DNA of 26,867 nt from contig JAGWBF010000007.1 in the NCBI GenBank assembly GCA_021296025.1, positions 7,784-34,650 of the forward strand. Reading direction: 5' to 3'. This DNA is from Dehalococcoidia bacterium (lineage in GTDB: Bacteria; Chloroflexota; Dehalococcoidia; Lucifugimonadales; JAGWBF01). The notes under the pieces are model-generated. The model did not search any database. It was not told the origin of the DNA and saw only the letters and a list, made by a program, of their open reading frames with translations. Below, in pieces: positions 7,948 through 15,326 of the stretch. The position numbers and the translations under genes were made by a program. Each line of letters begins with the position of its first letter. Position 1 is the first letter of the stretch.

Positions 7948-8469
7948 ATGGCAAGCAAGCTGGTGCAGGGAGAGAAGTTCCCTGCTATGACGCTGAACCT
8001 TACCGATGGGCGGAGCATCCAGCTTCCCGGCGACATGTCCGGCCGCTACCTGGCCCTCCTCTTCTACCGAGGCAAGTGGTGACCATACTGCCGGCGGCAG
8101 TTAGCCAGCTATCAAGCCAACCTGGAAGAGCTGCAGCAGCTTGGCGTGGAGGTCATCGGCGTCACGGTGGAAGACAAAGAGACCGCCACCGAAACGGTGC
8201 AGGAGGATGACCTTACTATACCCCTCGCCTACGGCATCACCGAAGAGGATGTGCGGGAGCTGGACCCATGGTGGGGCGACGACCACCGCGGCCGCTACCT
8301 TCAGCCCATGGAGTTCCTGTTGCTGCGGGGAGGGACCACCTTCGGCTCCATGTACGCCTCCGGCCCTGTGGGGCGCATGGGGGTTGAACAGGTGTTGGTC
8401 TCGGTGCGCGGTAGAGAGCGTCGAAGGCTGGAGCAGGAGAGCGGCGGACAGACCACCGCCAACAGGTAG
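7948..8469 (+). CDS. Peroxiredoxin-like selenoprotein, TGA (Sec) at codon 45
   Basis: This is an AhpC/TSA-type thioredoxin-fold peroxiredoxin of 173 residues that would reduce peroxides through its active-site thiol or selenol. Reading from ATG 7948 (GGAGG six bases upstream) gives a normal N-terminus (KLVQGEKFPAMTLNLTDG) and then LLFYRGKW. A TGA follows at 8080-8082, then PYCRRQLASYQANLEEL and an open frame to TAG at 8469. Homologues have F-Y-R-G-x-W-C-P-x-C here, so the TGA falls exactly on the peroxidatic cysteine, leaving the second cysteine C48 intact: W44-U45-P-Y-C48. Downstream conservation (GVEVIGVTVED, MYASGPVGRMG) shows no decay. TGA is a normal stop in at least six other genes of the window. 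A SECIS-like hairpin follows. Automatic gene callers would report only the part starting at 8146. A C-to-A mutation or sequencing error at this codon is the main alternative. Confidence 0.8.
8083..8110 (+). promoter_or_regulatory. Candidate bacterial SECIS element
   Basis: Directly after the TGA, bases 8093-8098 (GGCGGC) can pair with 8104-8110 (GCCAGCT), with one bulged A at 8107 and an outer G-U pair, closing the loop AGTTA (8099-8103). The loop begins 16 bases after the TGA and has a G at its second position, which meets the published bacterial SECIS search rule of 16-37 bases and a G in the first two loop positions. A competing, more regular hairpin (8087-8092 with 8096-8101, loop GGC) sits closer to the TGA. 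The fold was made by eye only. Confidence 0.45.
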
Positions 8470-8480
8470 CTGAGCGCCGC

Positions 8481-9644
8481 CTAACGCTGCTGGACGTAGC
8501 TGTCCCGGGCGCGGGCTATGGAGGCTTGACGGGCCGCCATCAGCTCAGTGGTCCGGTCCCTGGACCACTGGTTGGATATCTCCAGTCCCGTGAGGCTGTC
8601 CTGGAAATGGGGCATTACGTAGCGGGCCATCAGCTCGTAGCTGTTCAGTATCGCCTCCCGGGGCGCCCAGTCCTGGGCCATCACCAGCAGTCCGCCAAAC
8701 CCGCCGCTGCGCTCCATGAGCTTCTCGATTCCCGCTATGCAGTCGTCGGGCGTCCCGATAATCCAGTGCCCCAGGCCCGCCATGTGGTCAATGATCTCGT
8801 CCACAGGAAGGGGCTTCTCCGGCTTTCTGCCTATGGTGTCCTCGAAGTACTCCCTCTGGAACTGGCCCGCACCTTGGCGCGCTTCTGCAAAGGCCTTCTC
8901 CCGGGTCTCAGCCAGGTGCACTGGTATGGACAAGCGCCACTCTTCGCGGCTGACCGTCTTCCCGTGCTTGGAGGCCGACTCCTCGGCAACATCCCACAAA
9001 TAGGAGAGCTGGGCCTCCCCCGAGGAATCCCTGGGTATGCTGGCGGACAGCACCGCAGCCCCGTGCTTGCCCGCCAGGGCGACCCCCGACGGCGACTGGA
9101 CCGAGGCCACAGCCACTGGCATGTGGGGTTTCTGGTAGGGACGCAGCTGGAGCACAGCATCGTTGAGCTCGAACCAGTCGCTCTTGTAGGTGATGGGTTC
9201 GGTCTCGTTGAACAGGCGCATGATGATGCCCAGGGACTCTTCCATGCGCTCCCTTTGGAGCTCCGGGTCGATGCCCAGCATGACGGCGTCGGACACCAGG
9301 GCACCAGGACCTACTCCCAGCATGACCCGTCCCCGGGTGAGGTGGTCCAGTAGCACCATGCGGTTGGCTACCATAAGGGGATGGTGGTACGGGAGGCTGA
9401 TCACCCCTGTGCCCAGGCGGATGTGGCGGGTGCGGTCGGCAGCTATGCCGATAAAAATCTCGGGAGAGGCGATGGTCTCCCATCCCGCACTGTGGTGCTC
9501 CCCGACCCAAGCTTCATCGAAGCCCAGCTCATCCAGGCGCTGGATAAGCTCCAGGTCCCGCTCCAACGCCAGCGTTGGGTTGTCTCCCAGGCGGTGGAAT
9601 GGGGCCATGAAGATACCGAATTTCATGTGGGTGGGAAGTGCCAT
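8481..9644 (-). CDS. LLM-class flavin-dependent monooxygenase (limonene monooxygenase-like)
   Basis: This is a luciferase-like (bacterial luciferase family) TIM-barrel oxidoreductase, 387 residues, that uses reduced FMN and O2 to oxygenate an organic substrate. The N-terminus MKFGIFMAPFHRLGDNPTLA, LGFDEAWVGEHHSAGWE, IRLGTGVISLPYHHPL and RVMLGVGPGAL are the hallmarks of the branch that includes limonene 1,2-monooxygenase. The start chosen has GAGGAG about 11 bases upstream, which is long; Met7 (MKFGIF) is an alternative. It converges on the peroxiredoxin with 11 bases between the stops. A TTGCCC-17-TATAAT promoter on this strand lies about 70 bases upstream. FMN-dependent monooxygenases of this kind are expanded in SAR202 Chloroflexota, which fits the proposed host. 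The flavin reductase partner is not in the window, and the substrate is unknown. Confidence 0.92.
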   Translation of the reverse strand: MALPTHMKFGIFMAPFHRLGDNPTLALERDLELIQRLDELGFDEAWVGEHHSAGWETIASPEIFIGIAADRTRHIRLGTGVISLPYHHPLMVANRMVLLDHLTRGRVMLGVGPGALVSDAVMLGIDPELQRERMEESLGIIMRLFNETEPITYKSDWFELNDAVLQLRPYQKPHMPVAVASVQSPSGVALAGKHGAAVLSASIPRDSSGEAQLSYLWDVAEESASKHGKTVSREEWRLSIPVHLAETREKAFAEARQGAGQFQREYFEDTIGRKPEKPLPVDEIIDHMAGLGHWIIGTPDDCIAGIEKLMERSGGFGGLLVMAQDWAPREAILNSYELMARYVMPHFQDSLTGLEISNQWSRDRTTELMAARQASIARARDSYVQQR

Positions 9645-9718
9645 GATGGAACGCTCTCCTCAGTTCACCGGACGCGCCCCGGCATACCCCTTCGGAGCAG
9701 GTGAGTCTTCTTGGGCAG

Positions 9719-9747
9719 ATTATAGTCCCCGTGCCCTAGACGGGCAA
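9719..9747 (-). promoter_or_regulatory. Promoter of the LLM monooxygenase
   Basis: Read on the minus strand, TTGCCC (9747-9742) is followed after 17 bases by a perfect TATAAT (9724-9719). The predicted start near 9712 leaves a leader of about 68 bases before the ATG at 9644. Confidence 0.6.
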
Positions 9748-9824
9748 GCTGGCTTTGGTGTCCCGCCCACACTTAGAAGACATAAATGCGCCGTTTCCCC
9801 CCTTTCCAGGGGCTGTAAAGTTGG

Positions 9825-9853
9825 TTGCAATTGACTGGGGTGGATGTTATACT
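9825..9853 (+). promoter_or_regulatory. Promoter of the nusA-infB operon
   Basis: TTGCAA (9825-9830), a 17-base spacer and TATACT (9848-9853) form a good sigma70-type promoter. Transcription should begin near 9860, leaving a leader of about 150 bases. The same -35 hexamer and spacing occur at 2494-2522. Confidence 0.65.
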
Positions 9854-9879
9854 GGCCTTACACGCTCGACCTCGTTGGG

Positions 9880-9904
9880 AGCCCCGATTTTTCGGGGCTT
9901 TTAA
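9880..9904 (+). terminator. Intrinsic terminator in the nusA leader (candidate attenuator)
   Basis: AGCCCCGA (9880-9887) and TCGGGGCT (9892-9899) form a perfect 8-base stem with a TTTT loop, followed by TTTAATT. It lies only about 20 bases after the predicted transcription start and over 100 bases before the nusA ATG. No plus-strand gene lies upstream that it could serve, so leader attenuation is the natural reading. Bacillus subtilis nusA is autoregulated by NusA-stimulated termination in its leader; the same mechanism here is an inference. Confidence 0.7.
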
Positions 9905-10011
9905 TTAGGTACAGGGAGGCGGTTGGCGGTGATACAGCGCGTGGGGGTGATGGAATAGTGTAGCGACTGGGACCACCGCAGCCTCATCCTTCTAAGGGAG
10001 CCAAAGGTAAC

Positions 10012-11622
10012 ATGAAAAGCGATTTTTTGATTGCTCTTACCCAGTTGGCGGCTGAGCGCCACCTGCCCAGGGAGCAGGTTGTGTCAGCCATTGAAGTTGC
10101 CCTTGCCTCAGCTTTCAAGAAGGACAGCTTGAATGTCGGCCAAAACATCTCCGTAAAGCTCAACCCCAGCAGCGGGGAGCCGGTCAGCGTCTATGCCCTG
10201 AAGCTGGTGGTGGAAGAGGTCGAGGACAGCCAGCGCGAGATGAGCTTGGCTGCAGCCCGCAAGCTGAAGCCCGACGCCGAGGTTGGCGAGGAGATCGCCA
10301 CCGAAGCCCTATCCCTGCAGTTCAGCCGCATCGCCGCCCAGACCGCCAAGCAGGTCGTCCTGCAACGGCTCCGGGAGGTGGAGCGGGACCTGGTCTTCCA
10401 GGAGTTCATCGACCGCACCGACGATGTGGTCTCCGGCGTGGTTGATCAGATAGAGCCGGGAAGGATAGTCGTAATCGACCTGGGCCGGGCGCAGGCCATC
10501 CTCATTCCCGATGAGCAGGTGCCCACCGAACGCTACAGGAAGGGCCAGCGCCTCAAGATTTACGTGGTGGAGGTGCGTCGATCGGCCAAAGGGCCTGAGA
10601 TACTCGTATCTCGCAGCCACAAGAACCTGCTCAAGCGCCTCTTCGAGATCGAAGTGCCCGAGGTGTTCAACGGGGTGGTGGAGATCAAGGCCATCTCCCG
10701 TGAGGGCGGCTCGCGAAGCAAGGTTGCCGTCACATCCCGCCAAGAAGGTATCGACCCCGTCGGTTCGTGCATCGGAATGCGGGGAAACCGTATTCAGAGC
10801 ATAGTGAACGAGCTCCAAGGGGAGAAGATCGACGTGGTGCGGTGGGACAAGGACCCGAAGGTCTTCCTCGCAAATGCTCTGAGCCCCTCGGAGGTAATCC
10901 ACGTCGAGATCAACGAGCAGGAAGGCTCGGCCCTCGTTGTCGTTCCCGAGCGCCAGCTATCCCTGGCCATAGGAAAAGAAGGACAGAACGCGCGGCTCGC
11001 CGCCAAGCTCACCAATTTCCGGTTGGATATCCTCAGCATGACGGAATGGGAGACACTGCGGGCCGAGCGCCAAGCCTCCGAGGAAGCCCGCCGGGCGGTA
11101 GCGGCAGGCGCCGTAGTCGAGGTCCCCGAGGCCTCAGATGCGGAAGCCCAAGCCTCGGTGGAAGAGCTGGTCATCACTGATGAGGACCTTGCTGCCGAAG
11201 TGCTGACCGTCGAAGAGCTGGAGGAGGTCGTTACACCGGTTTCGACAGAGCTCGAGGTGGCGGTGGCCGCCGCGGTAGAGTCGTCTACCGCGGATGGAGA
11301 GGCCGAAGGGAGCATCGAGGCCCAGGAGTCAGGTCTCAGCCCCGAGGAGCTTGCCCTGCTGGCCCTCGAAGAGCTGGAAGACGAAGACGAACTCGACGAA
11401 GAAGAGGAAGAGGAAGACGAGCCCGACCAGGGCATCCAGGCCGAAGTATGGAACCTTCCGGCAGTGGCTGCGGGGGCTGGTCAGATACGCTTCGCCGAGG
11501 ATATCCTGGGAGAATTTCGCGGTGGTGGCGGCCGGAGAGGCCGTGGTTCCCAAGGCTCCGGCAAGGGCAAGAAGGGCGCTCGCGGCAAGAAGGGCGCCCG
11601 CACCGTCGTGGAAGAAGGATAG
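10012..11622 (+). CDS. nusA: Transcription termination/antitermination factor NusA
   Basis: NusA binds RNA polymerase and nascent RNA and modulates pausing, termination and antitermination. Order of parts in the 536 residues: N-terminal polymerase-binding domain (about 1-130); S1 domain (about 137-200, SGVVDQIEPGRIVVIDLG); first KH domain with DPVGSCIGMRGNRI (GxxG at 255-258); second KH domain with AIGKEGQNARLAAKLT (about 319-334). The N-terminal core is canonical. After about residue 355 comes an unusual tail of about 175 residues: Ala/Glu-rich, then a run of Glu and Asp (about 453-475), then a RFAEDILGEF motif, then a Gly/Arg/Lys-rich end (about 503-530). The E. coli acidic repeats are absent. 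Start: ATG 10012 with AAGG close upstream. First gene of a five-gene unit, four bases before ylxR. Confidence 0.97.
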   Translation: MKSDFLIALTQLAAERHLPREQVVSAIEVALASAFKKDSLNVGQNISVKLNPSSGEPVSVYALKLVVEEVEDSQREMSLAAARKLKPDAEVGEEIATEALSLQFSRIAAQTAKQVVLQRLREVERDLVFQEFIDRTDDVVSGVVDQIEPGRIVVIDLGRAQAILIPDEQVPTERYRKGQRLKIYVVEVRRSAKGPEILVSRSHKNLLKRLFEIEVPEVFNGVVEIKAISREGGSRSKVAVTSRQEGIDPVGSCIGMRGNRIQSIVNELQGEKIDVVRWDKDPKVFLANALSPSEVIHVEINEQEGSALVVVPERQLSLAIGKEGQNARLAAKLTNFRLDILSMTEWETLRAERQASEEARRAVAAGAVVEVPEASDAEAQASVEELVITDEDLAAEVLTVEELEEVVTPVSTELEVAVAAAVESSTADGEAEGSIEAQESGLSPEELALLALEELEDEDELDEEEEEEDEPDQGIQAEVWNLPAVAAGAGQIRFAEDILGEFRGGGGRRGRGSQGSGKGKKGARGKKGARTVVEEG

Positions 11623-11626
11623 GAAC

Positions 11627-11929
11627 ATGGCGGCGCGCACGAAACGCCCGGTTCTCAGGAGATGCGCCGCCTGCGGTGAGCAACTGCCCAAGGGCCAGCT
11701 GGTGCGCATAGTGCGCACCCCCGAGGGTAAAGTCCAGGTGGACCCCACGGGAAAGGTCTCGGGTAGAGGCGCCTACATTTGCGCCAACCCTCAATGTTGG
11801 GACCGCGGGACTTCCAAGAACCGTTTGGACAATGTTCTCCGATCGACAATAAACAGGGAAGATAAGGAAAGCCTTCAGAGCTACTTCAGGGAGAAGAAGG
11901 AGTTGGCTCTGGCTGGGAGCACCCAATGA
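11627..11929 (+). CDS. ylxR: YlxR family RNA-binding protein
   Basis: YlxR is a small nucleic-acid-binding protein nearly always encoded between nusA and infB. The 100-residue sequence has the family signature RRCAACGEQLPKGQLVRIVR, then VDPTGKVSGRGAYIC with the invariant GRGAY, and a second cysteine (QCWDRG). The ATG at 11627 has AAGGA seven bases upstream and lies four bases after the nusA stop. The stop TGA overlaps the infB ATG in an ATGA, so translation of the two is coupled. A longer open frame starting at 11294 exists but lies inside nusA and is not used. The L7Ae-like ribosomal protein gene (ylxQ) often found next to ylxR is absent here. Confidence 0.93.
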   Translation: MAARTKRPVLRRCAACGEQLPKGQLVRIVRTPEGKVQVDPTGKVSGRGAYICANPQCWDRGTSKNRLDNVLRSTINREDKESLQSYFREKKELALAGSTQ

Positions 11930-13773
11930 CATCTACCGGACGGCGCACATCTGCTCCTGGCACAGGCGCGGGAGGTCGGAGCCCCCGGGGAGATAAGCGC
12001 TCCACCGTTCGCAAGGCCGTACCGAAGGTGTACGTTATTCCGGACACCTTGTCGGTAAAGAGGCTGGCGGAGATCACCCAGATCAGCTCCTTAGATGTCA
12101 TCAAGCAGCTGATGCGAAACGGCATCATGGCTTCCATGAACCAGCTGATCGACTACGACGTCGCAACTCTGGTCACATCTGCCTTCGGCATCAAGACAAA
12201 GCGGGAAGAGCAGGATACTGCCAGCGCTGGGACAGGACTGGAGAGCGACGGCGATGTGGATGTCTCCAACATGGAGAGCCGCCCCCCGGTAGTGACCATC
12301 CTGGGACACGTGGACCATGGGAAGACAACCCTGCTGGACACCATACGCAAAAGCAAGGTCACCGAATCGGAAGCGGGGGGAATTACCCAGCACATCGGCG
12401 CCTATACTGTAAACTACAGAGACCAGGACATCACCTTCCTGGATACACCGGGCCATGCGGCCTTTACTGCAATCCGGGCCAGGGGAGCCCAGGTCACCGA
12501 CGTAGCGATTCTCCTCGTGGCGGCCGACGATGGCGTGATGCCCCAAACGATTGAGGCCCTGGACCACGCCAAGGCTGCGGGCGTTCCCATGATCGTGGCG
12601 GTCAACAAGATAGACAGGCCCGACTCAGACCTCGACAGGGTCAAGCGTCAGCTGGGAGAGCAAGGACTGCTCCTGGAGGAGTGGGGAGGCGACACCATAG
12701 TGGTGCCGGTCTCCGCCCTGAGGGGCGACGGCATCGACGACCTGCTGGAAAACATCCTGGTCGTGTCGGAAATATCTGAGTACAAGGCCGACCCCAGCAA
12801 ACCGGCGACGGGAACGGTCGTCGAAGCCAAGCTGGATAAGAACCGGGGGCCCTTGGCAACCCTCTTGGTGCAGTCCGGTACCCTGCGGGTTGGCGATTAC
12901 GTTACCGCAGGCACGACAGGTGGCAAGGTGCGGGCCCTGGCCTCGGACTTGGGCAAGAGGCTGACGGAAGCCGGGCCATCTACGCCCGTGGTGATGATGG
13001 GATTCAGCGGCTTGCCTGAAGCCGGGGACATCTTCACCGTAGCTGCCAGCGAGAAGGTCGCCAGAGAGCAGCAGGATGAGCGCCTGCGCCAGAAAGAGAC
13101 TGAGCGGGTCAGCATGCGCGCCTTGACCCTGGAAGAGCTTCAGTCCCGTATGGATTCAGGGGAGGTCAAAGAGCTGAACCTGGTCCTGAAAGCCGATGTA
13201 CAAGGGAGCGTGGAAGCTGTATGCCAAGCCCTGGAGCAGCTTAACGAAGCCGAAGCCCGTGTGCGCATCCTCCACGCCGCCAGCGGGACCATCACCGAGA
13301 GCGATATCCTGCTGGCTGCCGCTTCCAAGGCCATTGTCATCGGGTTTTCGACCTCCACCCAGCCAGGCATCGATCGAATGGCTGACCGGGAAGGTGTCGA
13401 AATACGGCACTACGGGATCATATACCACCTTATCGAAGATATAGAGAAAGCCTTATCCGGCATACTGGACGCCACATACCACGAGGTTGTGCAGGGCCGC
13501 GCAACCATACGTGCCATCTTCCCCATGGGTCGTAGGAATAAGATCGCGGGCTGCATGGTGACCGACGGGCGTATCACGCGGGGTTCCATGGTTCGAGTGA
13601 CCAGGGATGGCCAGACCCTCCACGAAGGAACAATCTCCAGCCTCCGTCGCTTCAAGGAAGAGGTGAACGAGGTAGCCAACGGGTACGAGTGCGGCGTCGG
13701 GCTTGCCAACTTCACCGAGTTCCAGGAAGGGGACTTTCTGGAGTCCTACCGCCAGGAAAAGGGCCGGGGCTGA
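11926..13773 (+). CDS. infB: Translation initiation factor IF-2
   Basis: IF-2 is the GTPase that brings initiator tRNA to the 30S subunit and promotes subunit joining. G motifs are complete: G1 GHVDHGKT (127-134), switch I GGITQHIG, G3 DTPGH (173-177), G4 NKID (227-230) and G5 SALRG. Domains II and III follow, and the C-terminal tRNA-binding domain includes KADVQGSVEA and the GRATIRAIFP region. At 615 residues it is a short IF-2: only about 120 residues precede the G domain, with an IF2_N-type segment (VIPDTLSVKRLAEITQ) near 38-80, compared with about 380 or more residues before the G domain in E. coli. Starts inside the ylxR stop (ATGA), fourth base overlap. A 65-base gap with no terminator separates it from rbfA. 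Confidence 0.98.
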   Translation: MTSTGRRTSAPGTGAGGRSPRGDKRSTVRKAVPKVYVIPDTLSVKRLAEITQISSLDVIKQLMRNGIMASMNQLIDYDVATLVTSAFGIKTKREEQDTASAGTGLESDGDVDVSNMESRPPVVTILGHVDHGKTTLLDTIRKSKVTESEAGGITQHIGAYTVNYRDQDITFLDTPGHAAFTAIRARGAQVTDVAILLVAADDGVMPQTIEALDHAKAAGVPMIVAVNKIDRPDSDLDRVKRQLGEQGLLLEEWGGDTIVVPVSALRGDGIDDLLENILVVSEISEYKADPSKPATGTVVEAKLDKNRGPLATLLVQSGTLRVGDYVTAGTTGGKVRALASDLGKRLTEAGPSTPVVMMGFSGLPEAGDIFTVAASEKVAREQQDERLRQKETERVSMRALTLEELQSRMDSGEVKELNLVLKADVQGSVEAVCQALEQLNEAEARVRILHAASGTITESDILLAAASKAIVIGFSTSTQPGIDRMADREGVEIRHYGIIYHLIEDIEKALSGILDATYHEVVQGRATIRAIFPMGRRNKIAGCMVTDGRITRGSMVRVTRDGQTLHEGTISSLRRFKEEVNEVANGYECGVGLANFTEFQEGDFLESYRQEKGRG

Positions 13774-13838
13774 GCACCTCTCCCAGCCTCTTCGCATCCC
13801 TCCGTCCCAGACCGCTTCCGCTATAGGATATCCCACCC

Positions 13839-14201
13839 ATGACCAGGCGCACCGACCGTATCAACGGCATACTACGCCAGGAGATAAGCCAGCTCGTGTC
13901 CCGGGACCTGAACGACCCGCGACTGTCGGGCTTGGTCACCATCACTCGGGTCGAAACCTCCGAGGACCTGCACTACGCAAAGGTGTTTGTTAGCATCATG
14001 GGAGACCAGGGTGCCAAGGACATGGTGCTCCAGGGCATGGGGTCTGCTAGCGGATTCATCCGCAGGGAGCTGCGCTCCCGGCTGACCCTGAAACAGATTC
14101 CGGAGATCAGCTACTACCTGGACGACACCCTGGACCAAGCTGAGCACATTCTGGAGCTGATAGACAAGATAGGCGACGGACCTCCGTCTCAGGCGATATG
14201 A
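13839..14201 (+). CDS. rbfA: 30S ribosome-binding factor RbfA
   Basis: RbfA is a KH-fold factor that binds the 30S subunit late in 16S rRNA maturation. The 120-residue length and the motifs are canonical: R-x-x-R-I-N-G-I-L-R-Q-E at the start, NDPRLSGLVTITRVETSEDL, HYAKVFVSIMG, and near the end IPEISYYLDDTLDQAEHI. The ATG at 13839 has only a weak ribosome site (AGGAT, 13825-13829). The TGA stop overlaps the truB ATG in an ATGA. Its position between infB and truB is the most common arrangement in bacteria. Confidence 0.96.
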   Translation: MTRRTDRINGILRQEISQLVSRDLNDPRLSGLVTITRVETSEDLHYAKVFVSIMGDQGAKDMVLQGMGSASGFIRRELRSRLTLKQIPEISYYLDDTLDQAEHILELIDKIGDGPPSQAI

Positions 14202-15157
14202 AAAACAACATCAGTCCCGTCAGCGGGTTTCTGAACATGTACAAGCCTCCCGGCCCCACATCCATGGATGTTCTGCGCCAGGTCAAGCAGCATACGGGAC
14301 ATAGAAAGCGTGTGGGGCATGGCGGCACCCTGGACCCTCAGGCTGAGGGGGTTCTGCCTATCTGTTTCGGCCAAGCAACCCGGCTCATGGAGCTCCTGGT
14401 CGATAGCGGAAAAGAGTACCGGATGGAGGTGCGCCTGGGCGCCACCACGACAACTTACGACGGCGAAGGGGATGTGGTGAACACAGCCCCGACTTCGGAC
14501 CTGACCCTGGAGCTGGTTGAGGATGCCTTGGAGGCGTTCAGGGGGACGATCCAGCAGGTTCCCCCCATGTACAGCGCGCTCAAGGTGGAGGGGAAGCGCT
14601 TGTACAAGCTGGCCCGGTCGGGCATCGAGGTGGAGCGACAGCCCCGGGCTGTGGAGATCCACAAGCTGGAGATCCTGGAATTCGCTTCCCCTTCCCTTGT
14701 GCTGCTGGCCGAAAGCGGCAGAGGGGCCTACATGAGGTCCCTTGCCCATGACCTTGGCCAAGCCTTGGGGTGCGGCGCCTACCTTAGCGGGTTGGTCCGC
14801 ACCCGGTCCGGCGCCTTCAGGTCCGAGGATGCCATCACCATGGAAGACATTATCGGGGAGGCGCAGGATGAATGGCAGCGCCACATGTACTCCGTGGACT
14901 ACCCCCTACTGGACATGAAAGGACTCACCATTGGGCGGGACGCCGAGAGGTTGCTGAGAGCAGGTCAATCCGTGGCCCTTCCTCCCAGCATGAGCGCCTA
15001 TGTTCGCTACATGGAGCGCCACAGGGCCTATTCCCAGGATGGGCGCTTTGTGGGCGTGTTGTCGTTCGACCTTCCCAAGAACCGGTGGCTGCCCCACAAG
15101 CTGTTCAGCCTGGACTCACCATCTCCCTACGCTCCCAACATTCAAGGCGTGGCATAG
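14198..15157 (+). CDS. truB: tRNA pseudouridine(55) synthase TruB
   Basis: TruB converts U55 in the T-loop of tRNAs to pseudouridine. The 319-residue protein starts with GFLNMYKPPGPTSMDV and has the catalytic motif HGGTLDPQAEGVLP with nucleophile D46. It continues with KEYRMEVRLGATTTTYD, PPMYSALKVEGKRLYKLARSG split over 14566-14628, and RSLAHDLGQALGCGAYL. A PUA-like C-terminal part follows (about 245-310). The ATG overlaps the rbfA stop. Last gene of the nusA cluster; no strong intrinsic terminator was seen behind it. The family call rests on the complete set of motifs. Confidence 0.97.
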   Translation: MKNNISPVSGFLNMYKPPGPTSMDVLRQVKQHTGHRKRVGHGGTLDPQAEGVLPICFGQATRLMELLVDSGKEYRMEVRLGATTTTYDGEGDVVNTAPTSDLTLELVEDALEAFRGTIQQVPPMYSALKVEGKRLYKLARSGIEVERQPRAVEIHKLEILEFASPSLVLLAESGRGAYMRSLAHDLGQALGCGAYLSGLVRTRSGAFRSEDAITMEDIIGEAQDEWQRHMYSVDYPLLDMKGLTIGRDAERLLRAGQSVALPPSMSAYVRYMERHRAYSQDGRFVGVLSFDLPKNRWLPHKLFSLDSPSPYAPNIQGVA

Positions 15158-15257
15158 GGCTTCCCTGACCACTTTTCTTGTGGCTTCTAAGCTGCGACGA
15201 GGGGCCTTCCTCTATCCTTGTAAGCTCAATCATGTCTCAGCTACGACACCGCCCTAC

Positions 15258-15290
15258 TTGACAAAAAGATACTAGCTATGCTAGTTATAG
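15258..15290 (+). promoter_or_regulatory. Putative promoter with overlapping inverted repeats upstream of the DUF5679 gene
   Basis: A perfect TTGACA (15258-15263) precedes an AT-rich stretch. The best -10 at normal spacing (TAGTTA, 15282-15287, spacer 18) is poor. The stretch contains CTAGC-TAT-GCTAG (15272-15284) and AGCTAT (15274-15279) facing ATAGCT (15287-15292). These overlapping palindromes could be an operator, which would fit a weak regulated promoter. Confidence 0.4.
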
Positions 15291-15326
15291 CTAGAGCGTA
15301 GCTGTGACTGACGGGAGGGAAGTGTT

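Larger units (their letters stand above)
9645..10011. other. Divergent promoter region between LLM monooxygenase and nusA
   Basis: This 367-base stretch has no gene. It holds a minus-strand promoter (9719-9747) for the monooxygenase, a plus-strand promoter (9825-9853) for the nusA operon, and an intrinsic terminator (9880-9904) just after that promoter. The remaining 107 bases are the nusA leader. rimP, which usually precedes nusA, is absent. Confidence 0.7.

Noticed and set aside
8141..8473. 110-residue open frame overlapping the peroxiredoxin
   Set aside because: Arginine- and serine-rich shadow in another frame; the peroxiredoxin frame carries the conserved motifs.
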